A stretch of 40,996 nt of DNA, taken from NCBI GenBank assembly GCA_022822125.1, contig JAJECF010000124.1, positions 1-40,996 of the forward strand, given 5' to 3'. The number at the start of each line of letters is the position of its first letter. Position 1 is the stretch's first letter. A program made the translations under genes and the position numbers. Below are positions 25,965 through 34,693 of this stretch, in pieces. Under the pieces are notes generated by a model. That model was not told the origin of the DNA, made no database searches, and saw nothing but the letters and a program-made list of their open reading frames with translations. This DNA is from Alphaproteobacteria bacterium (lineage in GTDB: Bacteria; Pseudomonadota; Alphaproteobacteria; Bin95).

Positions 25965-27191
25965 ATGCAGGAGTTCTCATTGAGTACCGCGCCGGAGGAC
26001 CTGGAGGACCGGTTCGCGGCCGCATTCGGCGGGCAGGTCGCGGTTGAGCGCCCGCTTGCCGCCAGCGGCATGGGCGTGCGCGTGTCCGGCATCGACCTCA
26101 GCCTCCCCTTGCGTCCGGCGCAGGTGGAGCTCCTACTGGACACGCTCAGCCACTGCCGGTTGATGACGCTTGCCGGACAGGACCTCGACCGGTTTTCGCT
26201 CGCGGCATTTGAGCGCTTCGCTAATCACTGGGGCGCGCCGGTCGCGCATCCCTCGAATTTCCTGCGGGGCGGCAAGCCGGCGCAGCAGGACGGCCCCAGC
26301 GACGGCGCCATCACCTACCGGCCCTATGCGGACCGGAAGGCCGCCGCCGCCGACAACACCCTGCCCGGACAGGTCGAATGCCTGCCGCACGAATCGCCGG
26401 CGGTGCTCGTGGCGACGAACCTGCTCGGCAATGGCGAGAGCGAGGGGCCCTCGCTGAAAAACGGCGGCTCCTGGCACACCGACATCGAATATGAGCCGCT
26501 GCCCATCTATGTGTCGATGTTCCTCGTCCACCATGTGCCGGTGGCGCGCGAGGCGTCCAACGGGCAATGGGTCGAGGCGCCGGCCGACACGGGTCCGGCC
26601 CCCTACCATCCCGATTCCGACGGAGAGCTCATGGCGCTTCGCAAGCGCCTGCCGCTGAACGGGGAGACCGCCTTTGCGGACACCGCGGCCGCGTTTGCCG
26701 CCCTGCCGCCGGAAGAACGGGCAAGGCTCGAAGCGGTCCGGGTCCGCCGTCGCCTGAACGCGGGCGACGAAGGCTGGCTGACGGAGCTCGTGCGCACGGA
26801 CCCGCGTTCCGGCATCAAGTCGCTGCACAGCCCGGTCTGGGCCTCGCGGCCGGGAATCCGTCCCCCGGTCGAGGTCGACGGCATGACGCCGGAAGCCTCC
26901 CGCGCCTTTCTGGACGGCCTGGAGAAACATGTCCTGCAGCCGCAATTCCGCTACGACCATCTGCATGCCTCGGGCGATGTCACCATCTGGAATAACTACA
27001 TGTCCCTGCACAACTCGCCGCCGATCAAGATCGGGATCGACAGGGCGGAGGATGCGCGGCTGCTCTACCGGCTGAGCTGCAAGGGCGCGCCCGCCCCCGT
27101 GCTGCCGCGCGACGACGATCCGTCCTGGATCGAGCGCCACATAACCGCAGGCTACCGCTCGCCGGCCTCCATCGTCGGCGCGGCGCCCTGA
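25965..27191 (+). CDS. TauD/TfdA-like Fe(II)/2-oxoglutarate dioxygenase
   Basis: Non-haem iron oxygenase using 2-oxoglutarate and O2 to hydroxylate a small substrate. The 408-residue product has the iron-binding HxD at His171/Asp173 in GGSWHTDIEYEPLP and a distal His at 349 in WNNYMSLHNSPP, followed by an Arg-containing LLYRLSCKG that would bind 2-oxoglutarate. It is longer than usual TauD proteins (about 280-300 residues); extra sequence lies in residues 95-150 and 190-300. The start is ATG 25965 with GGAGAGAG at 25951-25958. Divergent from GST. Substrate unknown. Confidence 0.85.
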   Translation: MQEFSLSTAPEDLEDRFAAAFGGQVAVERPLAASGMGVRVSGIDLSLPLRPAQVELLLDTLSHCRLMTLAGQDLDRFSLAAFERFANHWGAPVAHPSNFLRGGKPAQQDGPSDGAITYRPYADRKAAAADNTLPGQVECLPHESPAVLVATNLLGNGESEGPSLKNGGSWHTDIEYEPLPIYVSMFLVHHVPVAREASNGQWVEAPADTGPAPYHPDSDGELMALRKRLPLNGETAFADTAAAFAALPPEERARLEAVRVRRRLNAGDEGWLTELVRTDPRSGIKSLHSPVWASRPGIRPPVEVDGMTPEASRAFLDGLEKHVLQPQFRYDHLHASGDVTIWNNYMSLHNSPPIKIGIDRAEDARLLYRLSCKGAPAPVLPRDDDPSWIERHITAGYRSPASIVGAAP

Positions 27192-27226
27192 TGCGGTATC
27201 CGACGGTGAGGAAAGGCGGTGGCTGC

Positions 27227-27323
27227 CCTTCGATACGCACCCGCAAGCGGGCGCTACTCAGGGTGAGGGCAGGGCTTCTGAAACCTCCTCATCCTGAGTA
27301 GCCGCGAAGCGGCGTATCGAAGG
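27227..27323. repeat. Palindromic intergenic repeat, copy A
   Basis: Outer arms CCTTCGATACGC (27227-27238) and GCGTATCGAAGG (27312-27323) are perfect inverted copies; inner arms CTACTCAGGGTGAGG and CCTCATCCTGAGTAG also pair with one mismatch. Each half holds its own mini-hairpin (CCCGCAAGCGGG and GCCGCGAAGCGGC). The element fills the gap between the converging dioxygenase and TPR genes and could end transcription from both. The same arms recur at 35758-35859 and, diverged, at 30146-30304. Confidence 0.85.
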
Positions 27324-27358
27324 AGCCGGCCGGGCCTTACCCGAACAGGTTCGGCCCG

Positions 27359-28675
27359 TCAGGCGGCAAGGGCCCGGGCCCCTTGCAGGAAGCGCCGGTT
27401 CACGGCGCTTTCCGGCCTGAGCGCCAGGCGTTCGTTGGCGAGCGACAACGCAACATTGCGCCGGCCGGCGCGGACGGCCGCCTCGGCGAGCGTCCACACC
27501 ACGAGGTCGCGCTGCGCGATGCTGCCGCCCATGCGCCAGAGATGGGCTTCGGCCGCGAGCAGGCCATCCACCGCGCCGGCATAGTCGCCATCGCCGAAAC
27601 ACGCCATCGCCTCGGCGACGGGAATGGCGATGTCCCGGTAGGCGGGCGCCAGCTCGTCATTCGCCGCCGCCGTCCGCTTCATGCCGCCCACCACCGTCTC
27701 ATAGGCGCCCCTGTCGCCCGCGCAGAGCGCGGTCATGGCGGCATGGATCTCGTTGAACGGGCTCGTCATGCCGGAAAGCAAGTCCCGCCAGAGCGGGAGC
27801 AGCCGGCTCCAGCGCCCGCCCGCCTCGCAACCGAGAGTCTCGAGCCGCCAGAGCAGCGACGTGGTGTTGCAAAGCTGCGTGCCGGCCGGTCGCATGGCGG
27901 ACAGGATTTCGCCGTCATAGAGCGCGAGCGCCTCCCCCAATTCGCCGAGCTCGATGTGGAACAGCGCCTTGTGCCACCAGATATGGACCCGGTTGTTGCA
28001 TTTCCGATCGGACCAGTAAGGCAGGCGGCCCTCCATCCAGGCGACGCCCTCGTCCGGCCGGCCGGTCATCTCCAGCACGTGGGAGACGGTGTGATGCGGC
28101 CAGTAGCCATAGGGCTCGATCTCGGCTGCCGCGCGGCCGACCTCCTCCGCGCGGGCGAAATCCCCGGCCTCCTCCAGGCCGAAGCCGTAAAAGGACAGCA
28201 TGATGCCGTAGCCGGGCTCGTCCTTCGACCAGAACGGCAAGGCGCGCGCGGCGCGGGCGGCCTCGCGGTGGAAGCGGCCGAGATAGCCGTCGAGGCGAAG
28301 CGCGCATTGATGGGCGGCCAGATCGTGCGGGTCGTCCATCAGATGGAGGTCGAGCACGGCGACGGCCGACGCCCATCGGCCGTTCGCGGCGAGGCGCAGC
28401 GCCGCCAGATGCTGCGCCTCGCGCTCCGTCAGCCCGGTTTCGGCAATGCCGGAGATCAGCGCCCGCGCGCGCGCAAGCGGGGCGCCGTCATTGGTCAGCG
28501 TCAGGAGCCAGGCTTCGAGGATATCCGCCATCGCGCAGCCGGGATCGGCTTCGCGCGCCCCGGCCAGATGCTCGTTGGCGTTGCCGTAATTGAGCGTAAA
28601 CGCGCGCACGGCTTCGTCGATATGCCGCGCGGCCTCGCCATTCGCGCTCAAGCCGGCATGCCTTGTGTTCCTCAT
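27359..28675 (-). CDS. Tetratricopeptide-repeat protein, TTC38-like
   Basis: Helical-repeat protein of unknown function. The 438-residue product shows repeated Ala-rich helix pairs, for example LAALRLAANGRWASAVAVLD, GYGIMLSFYGFGLEEAGDFA and YGYWPHHTVSHVLEMTGRPD, and a His/Trp-rich centre (NNRVHIWWHKALFHIELGEL) that is typical of the TTC38 family. GGGAGG stands seven bases before the ATG. It follows the flavin monooxygenase gene on the same strand after 42 bases, so the two may form an operon. It has no signal peptide or membrane segment. Confidence 0.82.
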   Translation of the reverse strand: MRNTRHAGLSANGEAARHIDEAVRAFTLNYGNANEHLAGAREADPGCAMADILEAWLLTLTNDGAPLARARALISGIAETGLTEREAQHLAALRLAANGRWASAVAVLDLHLMDDPHDLAAHQCALRLDGYLGRFHREAARAARALPFWSKDEPGYGIMLSFYGFGLEEAGDFARAEEVGRAAAEIEPYGYWPHHTVSHVLEMTGRPDEGVAWMEGRLPYWSDRKCNNRVHIWWHKALFHIELGELGEALALYDGEILSAMRPAGTQLCNTTSLLWRLETLGCEAGGRWSRLLPLWRDLLSGMTSPFNEIHAAMTALCAGDRGAYETVVGGMKRTAAANDELAPAYRDIAIPVAEAMACFGDGDYAGAVDGLLAAEAHLWRMGGSIAQRDLVVWTLAEAAVRAGRRNVALSLANERLALRPESAVNRRFLQGARALAA

Positions 28676-28717
28676 TGGAAAACCTCCCGAAGCGTTCCCT
28701 TGCCCAATCGTCCGGCG

Positions 28718-30031
28718 CTACGCAGCCGGGCGCTGCAGGCCGTAATGGTCGCGCAGCGTCGCGCCGGCATAGTCCGTGCGGAAGCGTCCGCGCCGCTTGA
28801 GGATCGGCACGACCTCGTCGGCGAACACCTCCAGCATGTGCGGCAGAAGCAGCGGCATGACGTTGAAGCCGTCGGCGGCGCCGTCATCAACCCACTCTTC
28901 GATGGTGTCGGCGACCTGCTCGGGCGTCCCCGCCATGACGAAATGCCCGCGCGCGCCGGCCAGCTTGCCGAGAAGCTGGCGCATCGTCAGCGTCTCTCGC
29001 TCGACGGCGCCCACGATCAGCTCCGTGCGGCCGCGCGAACTCTGGTTTTCGGCCGGGTCGGGAAAATCGCCGGCCGTGAGCGTGCGGTCGAGGGGGATGT
29101 GCGAGAAGTCGTGCCCATCGAAGCGCTGCGAGAGGCGGGAGAGGCTCGACTCGATATCGGCCATCTCGTTGAGCTCCCGCTCCATGCGCTTCGCTTCGGC
29201 CTCCGTGCCGGCAATGACCATGCTGATGCCGGGCAGGATCAGGCACTGGTCCGCCGGCCGCCCGGCGGCGACCGTTCGCGCTTTCAGGTCCCTGTAGAAC
29301 GCCTGCGCGGTCGCCTTGGTCATGTGGGCCGTGAAGACAGCTTCGGCGTGCTTCGCTGCAAAGCTCTTGCCGGTGTCGGATGACCCGGCCTGGACGAGCA
29401 CCGGCCGTCCCTGGGGGCCGCGCGGAATGTTCAGCGGGCCCGCCACATCATAGTGGGGGCCGTGATGGTCGATGGGCGTTACCCGTTCGCGACGGTAGTA
29501 ATAACCGGCCTCGCGGTCGTCCAGCACGGCGTCGTCCGCCCAGCTGTCCCAGAGCTTGTTGGCGACCTCCACAAACTCGTCCGCCCGTTCGTAGCGGTCG
29601 GCATGGGAGCGTCGGCCCCTGCTGTCGAAATTGGCGGCCCCGGCGATGCTGAAGGAGGTGACGATGTTCCAGCCTGCCCGTCCCCGGCTGATATGGTCCA
29701 GCGAAGCAAACATGCGCGCGGTATTGAAGGGCTCGGAATGCGTCGTCGACGCCGTGCCGATGAGCCCGATACGGCTTGTCGCCATGGCGGTTGCGGCAAG
29801 CGTGGTGAACGGATCCAGATAGATGCGGGCCGTGCGGTCCGCGTCCGGCGCCAACCCCAGCGTATCGGCGAGGAAGATCGAATCCATGTGCGCCGCCTCG
29901 GCTTTTCGCGCGCATTCGACGATATGGTCGATATCCAGCACGCCGCGCCGGGGCGCCCTGGGGTGCCGCCAGGCCGCTTCGTGGTGGCCGCGGGCGTAGA
30001 TGAACAGGTTCAGATGGAGTTGGCGTTTCAT
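28718..30031 (-). CDS. NtaA/DszA-type FMN-dependent monooxygenase (LLM family)
   Basis: Flavin monooxygenase of the nitrilotriacetate/dibenzothiophene sulfone/pristinamycin group; needs a separate FMN reductase. ATG at 30031 gives 437 residues starting MKRQLHLNLFIYARGHHEAA. Typical segments are AHMDSIFLADTLGL, EPFNTARMFASLDHISRGRA, GWNIVTSFSIAGAANF, HYDVAGPLNIPRGPQGRPVL, VQAGSSDTGKSFAAKHAEAV and VAGTP-like GTPEQVADTIEEWVDDGAAD. No flavin reductase gene is adjacent. Substrate unknown. The gene lies ahead of the TPR gene on the same strand. Confidence 0.92.
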   Translation of the reverse strand: MKRQLHLNLFIYARGHHEAAWRHPRAPRRGVLDIDHIVECARKAEAAHMDSIFLADTLGLAPDADRTARIYLDPFTTLAATAMATSRIGLIGTASTTHSEPFNTARMFASLDHISRGRAGWNIVTSFSIAGAANFDSRGRRSHADRYERADEFVEVANKLWDSWADDAVLDDREAGYYYRRERVTPIDHHGPHYDVAGPLNIPRGPQGRPVLVQAGSSDTGKSFAAKHAEAVFTAHMTKATAQAFYRDLKARTVAAGRPADQCLILPGISMVIAGTEAEAKRMERELNEMADIESSLSRLSQRFDGHDFSHIPLDRTLTAGDFPDPAENQSSRGRTELIVGAVERETLTMRQLLGKLAGARGHFVMAGTPEQVADTIEEWVDDGAADGFNVMPLLLPHMLEVFADEVVPILKRRGRFRTDYAGATLRDHYGLQRPAA

Positions 30032-30145
30032 CCTCGCCTCCGTCGAGCCGACTCGCTCCCACAGCTTCCGGCGTCCGTTCGCGACAGGCAACAGAAGATT
30101 GCCCCGGCATCCGGTCTGTCCGGGTTGAAACGGAGGCCCGGCCGT

Positions 30146-30304
30146 CTCCTTCGACAAGCTCAGGATGAGGAAGTTCCAGAAGCTCTGCCTTCACCCTGCC
30201 CTTGTATCTCGCCGCATAGCCATGGTTGCAATGGTTGCTGTGGCGGAAGCGGACGGGACATCCCTCACCCTGAGTAGCGGCCGCGCGCGCATCGAAGGGG
30301 CAGC
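30146..30304. repeat. Palindromic intergenic repeat, copy C (diverged) in a 342-base gene-free stretch
   Basis: CTCCTTCGACAAGCTCAGG followed by ATGAGG (30146-30170) and, inverted, CCCTCACCCTGAGTAGCGG running to CATCGAAGGGGCAGCC (30261-30304) are arms of the same repeat family as at 27227 and 35758. Between them lie about 90 bases that I cannot assign. The stretch 30032-30373 separates the divergent monooxygenase and acetyltransferase genes; apart from this repeat and whatever promoters serve them I see nothing in it. Confidence 0.75.
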
Positions 30305-30373
30305 CATCGCCTCGTTTCATTACGGTCGGCTCCCGCTCTATTGTGGCGGCGAACGGGGTACGGGCGAGGGGCG

Positions 30374-30841
30374 ATGCCGGGCGGGTCGGCGAATGACGAA
30401 GAGCGGGAGCGGAGCGGGTTCGCCATCCGGCGCATTCGCAACGGGGACGAGGAGGCGCTCGCAGCGCTCTGGCGCGAATGCGGGCTGGTGCGGCAATGGA
30501 ACGATCCGCTCCGCGATATCGGGAGCGCGCGCGCCAACGCGTCCTCCGACATCTTCATCGCCGTCTCCGGAGAGGGCGGCCTCGCGGGCAGCGTCATGGC
30601 CGGATATGAAGGGCACCGGGGCTGGGTCTATTATGTCGCGGTGGCGCCGGAGCATCGCTCGCAGGGCCTGGGCGAGACGCTGATGCGCCATGCCGAAGAC
30701 TGGTTGGCCCAGGCCGGCGCGCCCAAGGTCATGTTGATGATCCGCGAGGAAAACGAGGCGGTGCGCCGCTTTTACGAAGGCCTCGGCTATGCGGTCGAGC
30801 AACGCACGGTCATGAGCCGCTGGATGGAAGGGAGGCCGTGA
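30374..30841 (+). CDS. GNAT-family acetyltransferase (YpeA-like)
   Basis: Acetyl-CoA-dependent N-acetyltransferase fold. ATG 30374 gives 155 residues. Motif A is VYYVAVAPEHRSQGLGETLM (about residues 85-104) with the Q/R-x-x-G-x-G/A pyrophosphate loop RSQGLG; motif B is KVMLMIREENEAVRRFYEGL with the usual GYAVEQR tail. The EALAALWRECGLVRQWNDP N-terminus resembles YpeA. Substrate unknown. LysE-type gene follows 43 bases later on the same strand. Confidence 0.9.
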   Translation: MPGGSANDEERERSGFAIRRIRNGDEEALAALWRECGLVRQWNDPLRDIGSARANASSDIFIAVSGEGGLAGSVMAGYEGHRGWVYYVAVAPEHRSQGLGETLMRHAEDWLAQAGAPKVMLMIREENEAVRRFYEGLGYAVEQRTVMSRWMEGRP

Positions 30842-30884
30842 CGGCCGACAGCCATCGCGCCGCCTGGCCGGCGAAGGGCAGCCC

Positions 30885-31496
30885 GTGACCCTGGAGCAGA
30901 TCATCGCCTTCAACCTCGTCCTGGCGGCCGCGATCGCCAGTCCGGGGCCGGCGCTGCTGATGGCGGCGCAGACCTCGCTCAGCGCCGGACGCAGGGCGGG
31001 AATGGCGGTGGGCGCGGGTCTGGGCTGCATGGCGGCCATATGGACGGGAATGGCGCTGCTCGGCCTCGGCGCGGTCTTCCGGCTGTTCCCGGCAGTCCAC
31101 ATGGCGGCGAAGACCGCAGGCGCGGCCTATCTCATTTGGCTTGCCTGGAGGATGTGGCGCGACTCGTCCGCGCCGGTCGATGCGAAGACCGCGCCGGCGA
31201 CGCGCGCCTTCCGGCAGGGCTTCATGGTGAACCTGCTGAACCCGAAATCGGTGCTGTTTGCCGCCGCCGCGCTTGTCGCCGTGTTTCCCGCCGGGCTCGG
31301 CGCGGCGGACAGCGCGCTCATCGTCGCCAACCACTTCCTGGTGGAGGTCGCCTTCTATGTCACGCTCGCCTTCTGCATGACCACGGAAGCCGTCGCGAAG
31401 CGCTACATGCAGGCGAAGCGGTGTGTCGACCGCGTCGCCGCCCTCATCCTGGGCGGCCTCGGCCTGCGCCTGCTTCTGAGCCGCGTTCAGGAATAG
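30885..31496 (+). CDS. LysE/RhtB-family amino-acid exporter
   Basis: Inner-membrane exporter of amino acids or derivatives. The 203-residue product has about six hydrophobic segments; the signature [20 protein letters not shown] lies at residues 18-37, followed by [13 protein letters not shown] and the second-half motif [20 protein letters not shown]. The start is GTG 30885 with GAAGGG about seven bases upstream. The last ten bases overlap the end of the opposing proline racemase-family gene, a tail-to-tail overlap. Substrate cannot be inferred. Confidence 0.9.
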   Translation: MTLEQIIAFNLVLAAAIASPGPALLMAAQTSLSAGRRAGMAVGAGLGCMAAIWTGMALLGLGAVFRLFPAVHMAAKTAGAAYLIWLAWRMWRDSSAPVDAKTAPATRAFRQGFMVNLLNPKSVLFAAAALVAVFPAGLGAADSALIVANHFLVEVAFYVTLAFCMTTEAVAKRYMQAKRCVDRVAALILGGLGLRLLLSRVQE

Positions 31497-32518
31497 TCCG
31501 GCCAGGTGTCGCTCAGCCGGTAGCCGCGCGGCCAGGGATCTTCGGGATCGACCGTGATCCGCCTTGTGCCGGTAATCCAGGCGCGGCCGGCAAGCGAGGG
31601 CAGGATGGCCGGGCGGCCGCCCACCACAGCCTTGCCCTCGATCCGGCAATCGAAGCGGGAGTCGATGAGCGAGACGCCGATGAAGCGGTCGCCCGTGCGG
31701 AGAATGCCCCTGGCATGCAGCGCGGCAAGCCGGGCGGAGCAGCCCGTGCCGCAGGGCGAGCGGTCGATCTTGCCGGGGCGGATGGCGACCGCATTGCGGC
31801 CGTGCGGAACGCCCTCGCGATATTCGAGCGGGGCGGCGAACTGACAGAAGGAGATATGCGCCCAGTCCGCCCGCTCGGGATGCCGGAAGCCGATCTGCTC
31901 GTTTGCGGCCTGCACGATGCGCATGCCGGTTGCGGCAAGGTCGCGCGCTTCGTCCGGGCGAAGCGCGAAGCCGAGCGCGCGTGCGTCCGCTATGGCGTAG
32001 CTGTCGCCGCCATAGGCCGTATCGACCCTGAGCGTGCCGAGGCCCTCGACTTCGAGCGGCGCATCCAGCCGGTCGGCGAAGGAGGGCACATTGCGAAGCC
32101 GCACCTTCTCGACCTTGCCGTTACGGCAGGCGGCAGCGATCTCGACCGGGCCGCCCGGCGCCTCCAGCAGGAAGCGCGTCTCCGGCTCCTCCATCGCGAG
32201 GATGCCGGTCTCCAGAGCCACGGTGGCAACGCAAATGGCGTTGGAGCCGGACATGGGCGGGGTGTCCGCCGGCTCCATGACGATGAAGCCCATGGCGGCG
32301 GCCGGGTCCTTCGCCGGCACGAGCAGGTTGACATGGCGGAAGACGCCGCCGCGCGGCTCGTTCAGCACCACGTCGCGCAGCCAACCGTCCCGCTCGATGA
32401 AGCTCCTCTGCTCCCAGAGCGTCTCCCCCGGCGGTGGCGCCACGCCGTCCACAATCACATCGCCCACCTCGCCCTCGGCATGGCAGCCGACGATATGGAT
32501 CGGATGCGTCACCCGCAT
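31487..32518 (-). CDS. Proline racemase family protein, Ser/Cys type (hydroxyproline epimerase-like)
   Basis: Diaminopimelate epimerase-like fold with two facing acid/base residues. The 343-residue product has [20 protein letters not shown] at the N-terminus. The first catalytic site reads [19 protein letters not shown] with Ser90 where classical racemases have Cys; the second is [20 protein letters not shown] with Cys256. The Ser/Cys pair is a recognised variant among 4-hydroxyproline epimerases and 3-hydroxyproline dehydratases. [17 protein letters not shown] and a C-terminal [20 protein letters not shown] fit that branch. It follows the E2 gene after 34 bases. The precise substrate is open. 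Confidence 0.88.
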   Translation of the reverse strand: MRVTHPIHIVGCHAEGEVGDVIVDGVAPPPGETLWEQRSFIERDGWLRDVVLNEPRGGVFRHVNLLVPAKDPAAAMGFIVMEPADTPPMSGSNAICVATVALETGILAMEEPETRFLLEAPGGPVEIAAACRNGKVEKVRLRNVPSFADRLDAPLEVEGLGTLRVDTAYGGDSYAIADARALGFALRPDEARDLAATGMRIVQAANEQIGFRHPERADWAHISFCQFAAPLEYREGVPHGRNAVAIRPGKIDRSPCGTGCSARLAALHARGILRTGDRFIGVSLIDSRFDCRIEGKAVVGGRPAILPSLAGRAWITGTRRITVDPEDPWPRGYRLSDTWPDYS

Positions 32519-32552
32519 CGGTCGGCGCGAGGGCGGCGCGGGCCCGGCCGGC

Positions 32553-33722
32553 CTATCCGCCCGCTCCCGCGAACAGCGCCGGGTCCGGCGATTCCAGCAG
32601 ACGCTTCAGCCGCGAGAGGAAGCGTCCGGCCGGTGCGCCGTCCAGCGCACGGTGGTCGAAGGTGACGACGAAGGTGGCCATGTCGCGGATCGCGACCTCA
32701 TTGGCGACCACGGCGGGCGTGCGCCGCATCCGGCCGACGCCGAGAATGGCGCATTGCGGCGGGTTCAGCACGGGCGTGAACCAGTCCACGCCGAGCGCGG
32801 CGAGGTTGGTGACCGTGAAGGTGGCGCCCTCGAAATCCGCCGGAGCGAGCTTGCGGGACCTTGCCCTTGCCGTCAGGTCGGCGGCGGCGTGCGCGATTCC
32901 GCCGAGGTCGAGCCTGCCGGCGTCGCGCAGCACCGGCACCACAAGCCCGTCCTCGACATCCACGGCCATGCCGAGATTGATCTCCCGGTAGCGGCGGATC
33001 GCGCCGTCCACCAGGGCCGCGTTGAGTGCCGGGTTCGCCTCCAGCGCGGCGGCGGCGGCCTTCAGCACGATGTCGTTCAAGGCCGGCACGATGCCGTAGG
33101 CCGCGCGCCATTCGCTGCGCCTGGCGTTGCGGAAGGCGCGCATGGCGGTCATGTCGATATCGAGGCCTTCGGTGACCTGCGGCGCGCCGGTCCAGTGCGC
33201 GCTGAGGCGCTCGGCCGTGACCCGGCGGATGCCTTCGAGCGGCACCACGTCATGCGCCGGCTCGCCCGAAGGCGCCTCTTCCAGCAGCGGGGCCGTGCCC
33301 GAATCGATGGCGCGCTGCACGTCCTCCTTGGTGACACGCCCGCCGGGGCCGGTGCCGTCCAGCCGGTCGGCGTCCACACCTCGGCGTTCCGCCAGGCGCC
33401 GCGCGACCGGCGTGACCCGCTGTTCATCGGACACGGCGGCGGGCGCAGCCGCGGTCTCGTCCTTCCTGTCCGGCAGGTCCTCGCCCGCGTCGCCGATCCA
33501 GGCGAGCGTGGCGCCCACCGGGTATTCCCGGTTCACCTCCGCATCGATGCGCAGCAGCATGCCGCCTGCCGGCGCCTCGACATCGACCGTCGCCTTGTCG
33601 GTCTCGACGGCGTAGAGCGGCGCGCCCTGCTCGATCCGCGCGCCTTCCTCGGCATACCATTCCAGGACCTTGCCGCGCTCCATGGTGTGGCCGAGCGCGG
33701 CGAGCCTCAGCCGGACCGCCAT
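32553..33722 (-). CDS. Dihydrolipoamide acyltransferase (E2) of a 2-oxoacid dehydrogenase complex
   Basis: Acyltransferase core of the complex. ATG at 33722 shares one base with the E1-beta stop and gives 389 residues. One lipoyl domain carries Lys43 in [15 protein letters not shown]; a peripheral-subunit-binding domain follows ([37 protein letters not shown]); the catalytic domain ends with [19 protein letters not shown], with His357 and Asp361. A single lipoyl domain and short linkers resemble AcoC/BkdB-type E2. No E3 (dihydrolipoamide dehydrogenase) gene is in the window. Confidence 0.92.
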   Translation of the reverse strand: MAVRLRLAALGHTMERGKVLEWYAEEGARIEQGAPLYAVETDKATVDVEAPAGGMLLRIDAEVNREYPVGATLAWIGDAGEDLPDRKDETAAAPAAVSDEQRVTPVARRLAERRGVDADRLDGTGPGGRVTKEDVQRAIDSGTAPLLEEAPSGEPAHDVVPLEGIRRVTAERLSAHWTGAPQVTEGLDIDMTAMRAFRNARRSEWRAAYGIVPALNDIVLKAAAAALEANPALNAALVDGAIRRYREINLGMAVDVEDGLVVPVLRDAGRLDLGGIAHAAADLTARARSRKLAPADFEGATFTVTNLAALGVDWFTPVLNPPQCAILGVGRMRRTPAVVANEVAIRDMATFVVTFDHRALDGAPAGRFLSRLKRLLESPDPALFAGAGG

Positions 33723-34693
33723 CAGGCCATGACCTTGCGCACGGCGTCCGAGACGTCCCCGGCATCGGGAACTGTCACATTGACCAGTTCCTCGGCGAAG
33801 GGCATGGGCACATGCGGACTGCCGACTCGCACGACCGGCGCGCGCAGGTCGTGAAAGCATTGCTCGGCGAGCGCGGCGGCGATCTCCGCGCCTGTGCCGG
33901 CGAAGGAGGAATCCATCTCGCAGACCACGGCGCGGCCCGTCCGGCGCACCGAGTCGCAGATCGTCTCCATGTCGAGCGGGGCCAGCGTCCTCGGGTCCAC
34001 GACCTCGATGTCGTAGCCCTCGTCCTCCAGCGCGATGCCCGCCTCCAGCGCGCGGGGCACCATGCCGCCGATGGCGATCACGGTCGCATCCTCGCCCTCG
34101 CGCTTGATATCCGCCTTGCCGAAGGGGATGACATAGTCCTCTTCCGGCACATCGCCCTCGCTCACATAGAGCGCCTTGTATTCGAAGAAGGCCACCGGGT
34201 CGGGGCTGCGGATCGCCGTCTTCATCAGGCCCTTGGCGTCATAGGGCGTGCTGGGCGCCGCCACCTGCAGGCCCGGCACATGCATGAACCAGGATTCCAT
34301 GATCTGGGAATGCTGGGCCGCGACCAGCCGGGCGGGCCCGCAGGGCAGGCGGATGACGATGGGCACGCTCGCCTGCCCGCCGGTCATGTAGCGCATCTTG
34401 GCCGCCTGGTTGACGACCTCGTCCATCGCGCAGGTGATGAAATCGACATACATGATTTCGACCACGGGCCGCATGCCGGCCAGCGCCGCGCCGACGCCGA
34501 GGCCGACAATGCCCGCCTCGGCGATGGGCGTCTCGAAGATGCGGTCCGGCCATTTGTCCACGATGCCCTGGGTGACGGTATAGGGGCCGCCATGGGCAAT
34601 CACGTCCTCGCCGATGACGAACACGCTTTCGTCGCGGGCCATCTCCTCATGCAGCGCTTCCCGGAGCGCGTCGCGCAGCGCGATGGTCCTCAT
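33722..34693 (-). CDS. 2-oxoacid dehydrogenase E1 beta subunit
   Basis: TPP-dependent decarboxylase, beta chain. ATG at 34693, overlapping the E1-alpha stop by four bases (ATGA), gives 323 residues; in-frame codons up to 34708 are possible but lie within E1-alpha. Motifs: VFVIGEDVIAHGGPYTVTQG, RIFETPIAEAGIVGLGVGAA, MYVDFITCAMDEVVNQAAKM, and QHSQIMESWFMHVPGLQVAA. It has no fused lipoyl domain, unlike alphaproteobacterial PdhB, which suggests an acetoin-dehydrogenase-like or other accessory complex rather than the housekeeping pyruvate dehydrogenase. Confidence 0.93.
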   Translation of the reverse strand: MRTIALRDALREALHEEMARDESVFVIGEDVIAHGGPYTVTQGIVDKWPDRIFETPIAEAGIVGLGVGAALAGMRPVVEIMYVDFITCAMDEVVNQAAKMRYMTGGQASVPIVIRLPCGPARLVAAQHSQIMESWFMHVPGLQVAAPSTPYDAKGLMKTAIRSPDPVAFFEYKALYVSEGDVPEEDYVIPFGKADIKREGEDATVIAIGGMVPRALEAGIALEDEGYDIEVVDPRTLAPLDMETICDSVRRTGRAVVCEMDSSFAGTGAEIAAALAEQCFHDLRAPVVRVGSPHVPMPFAEELVNVTVPDAGDVSDAVRKVMA

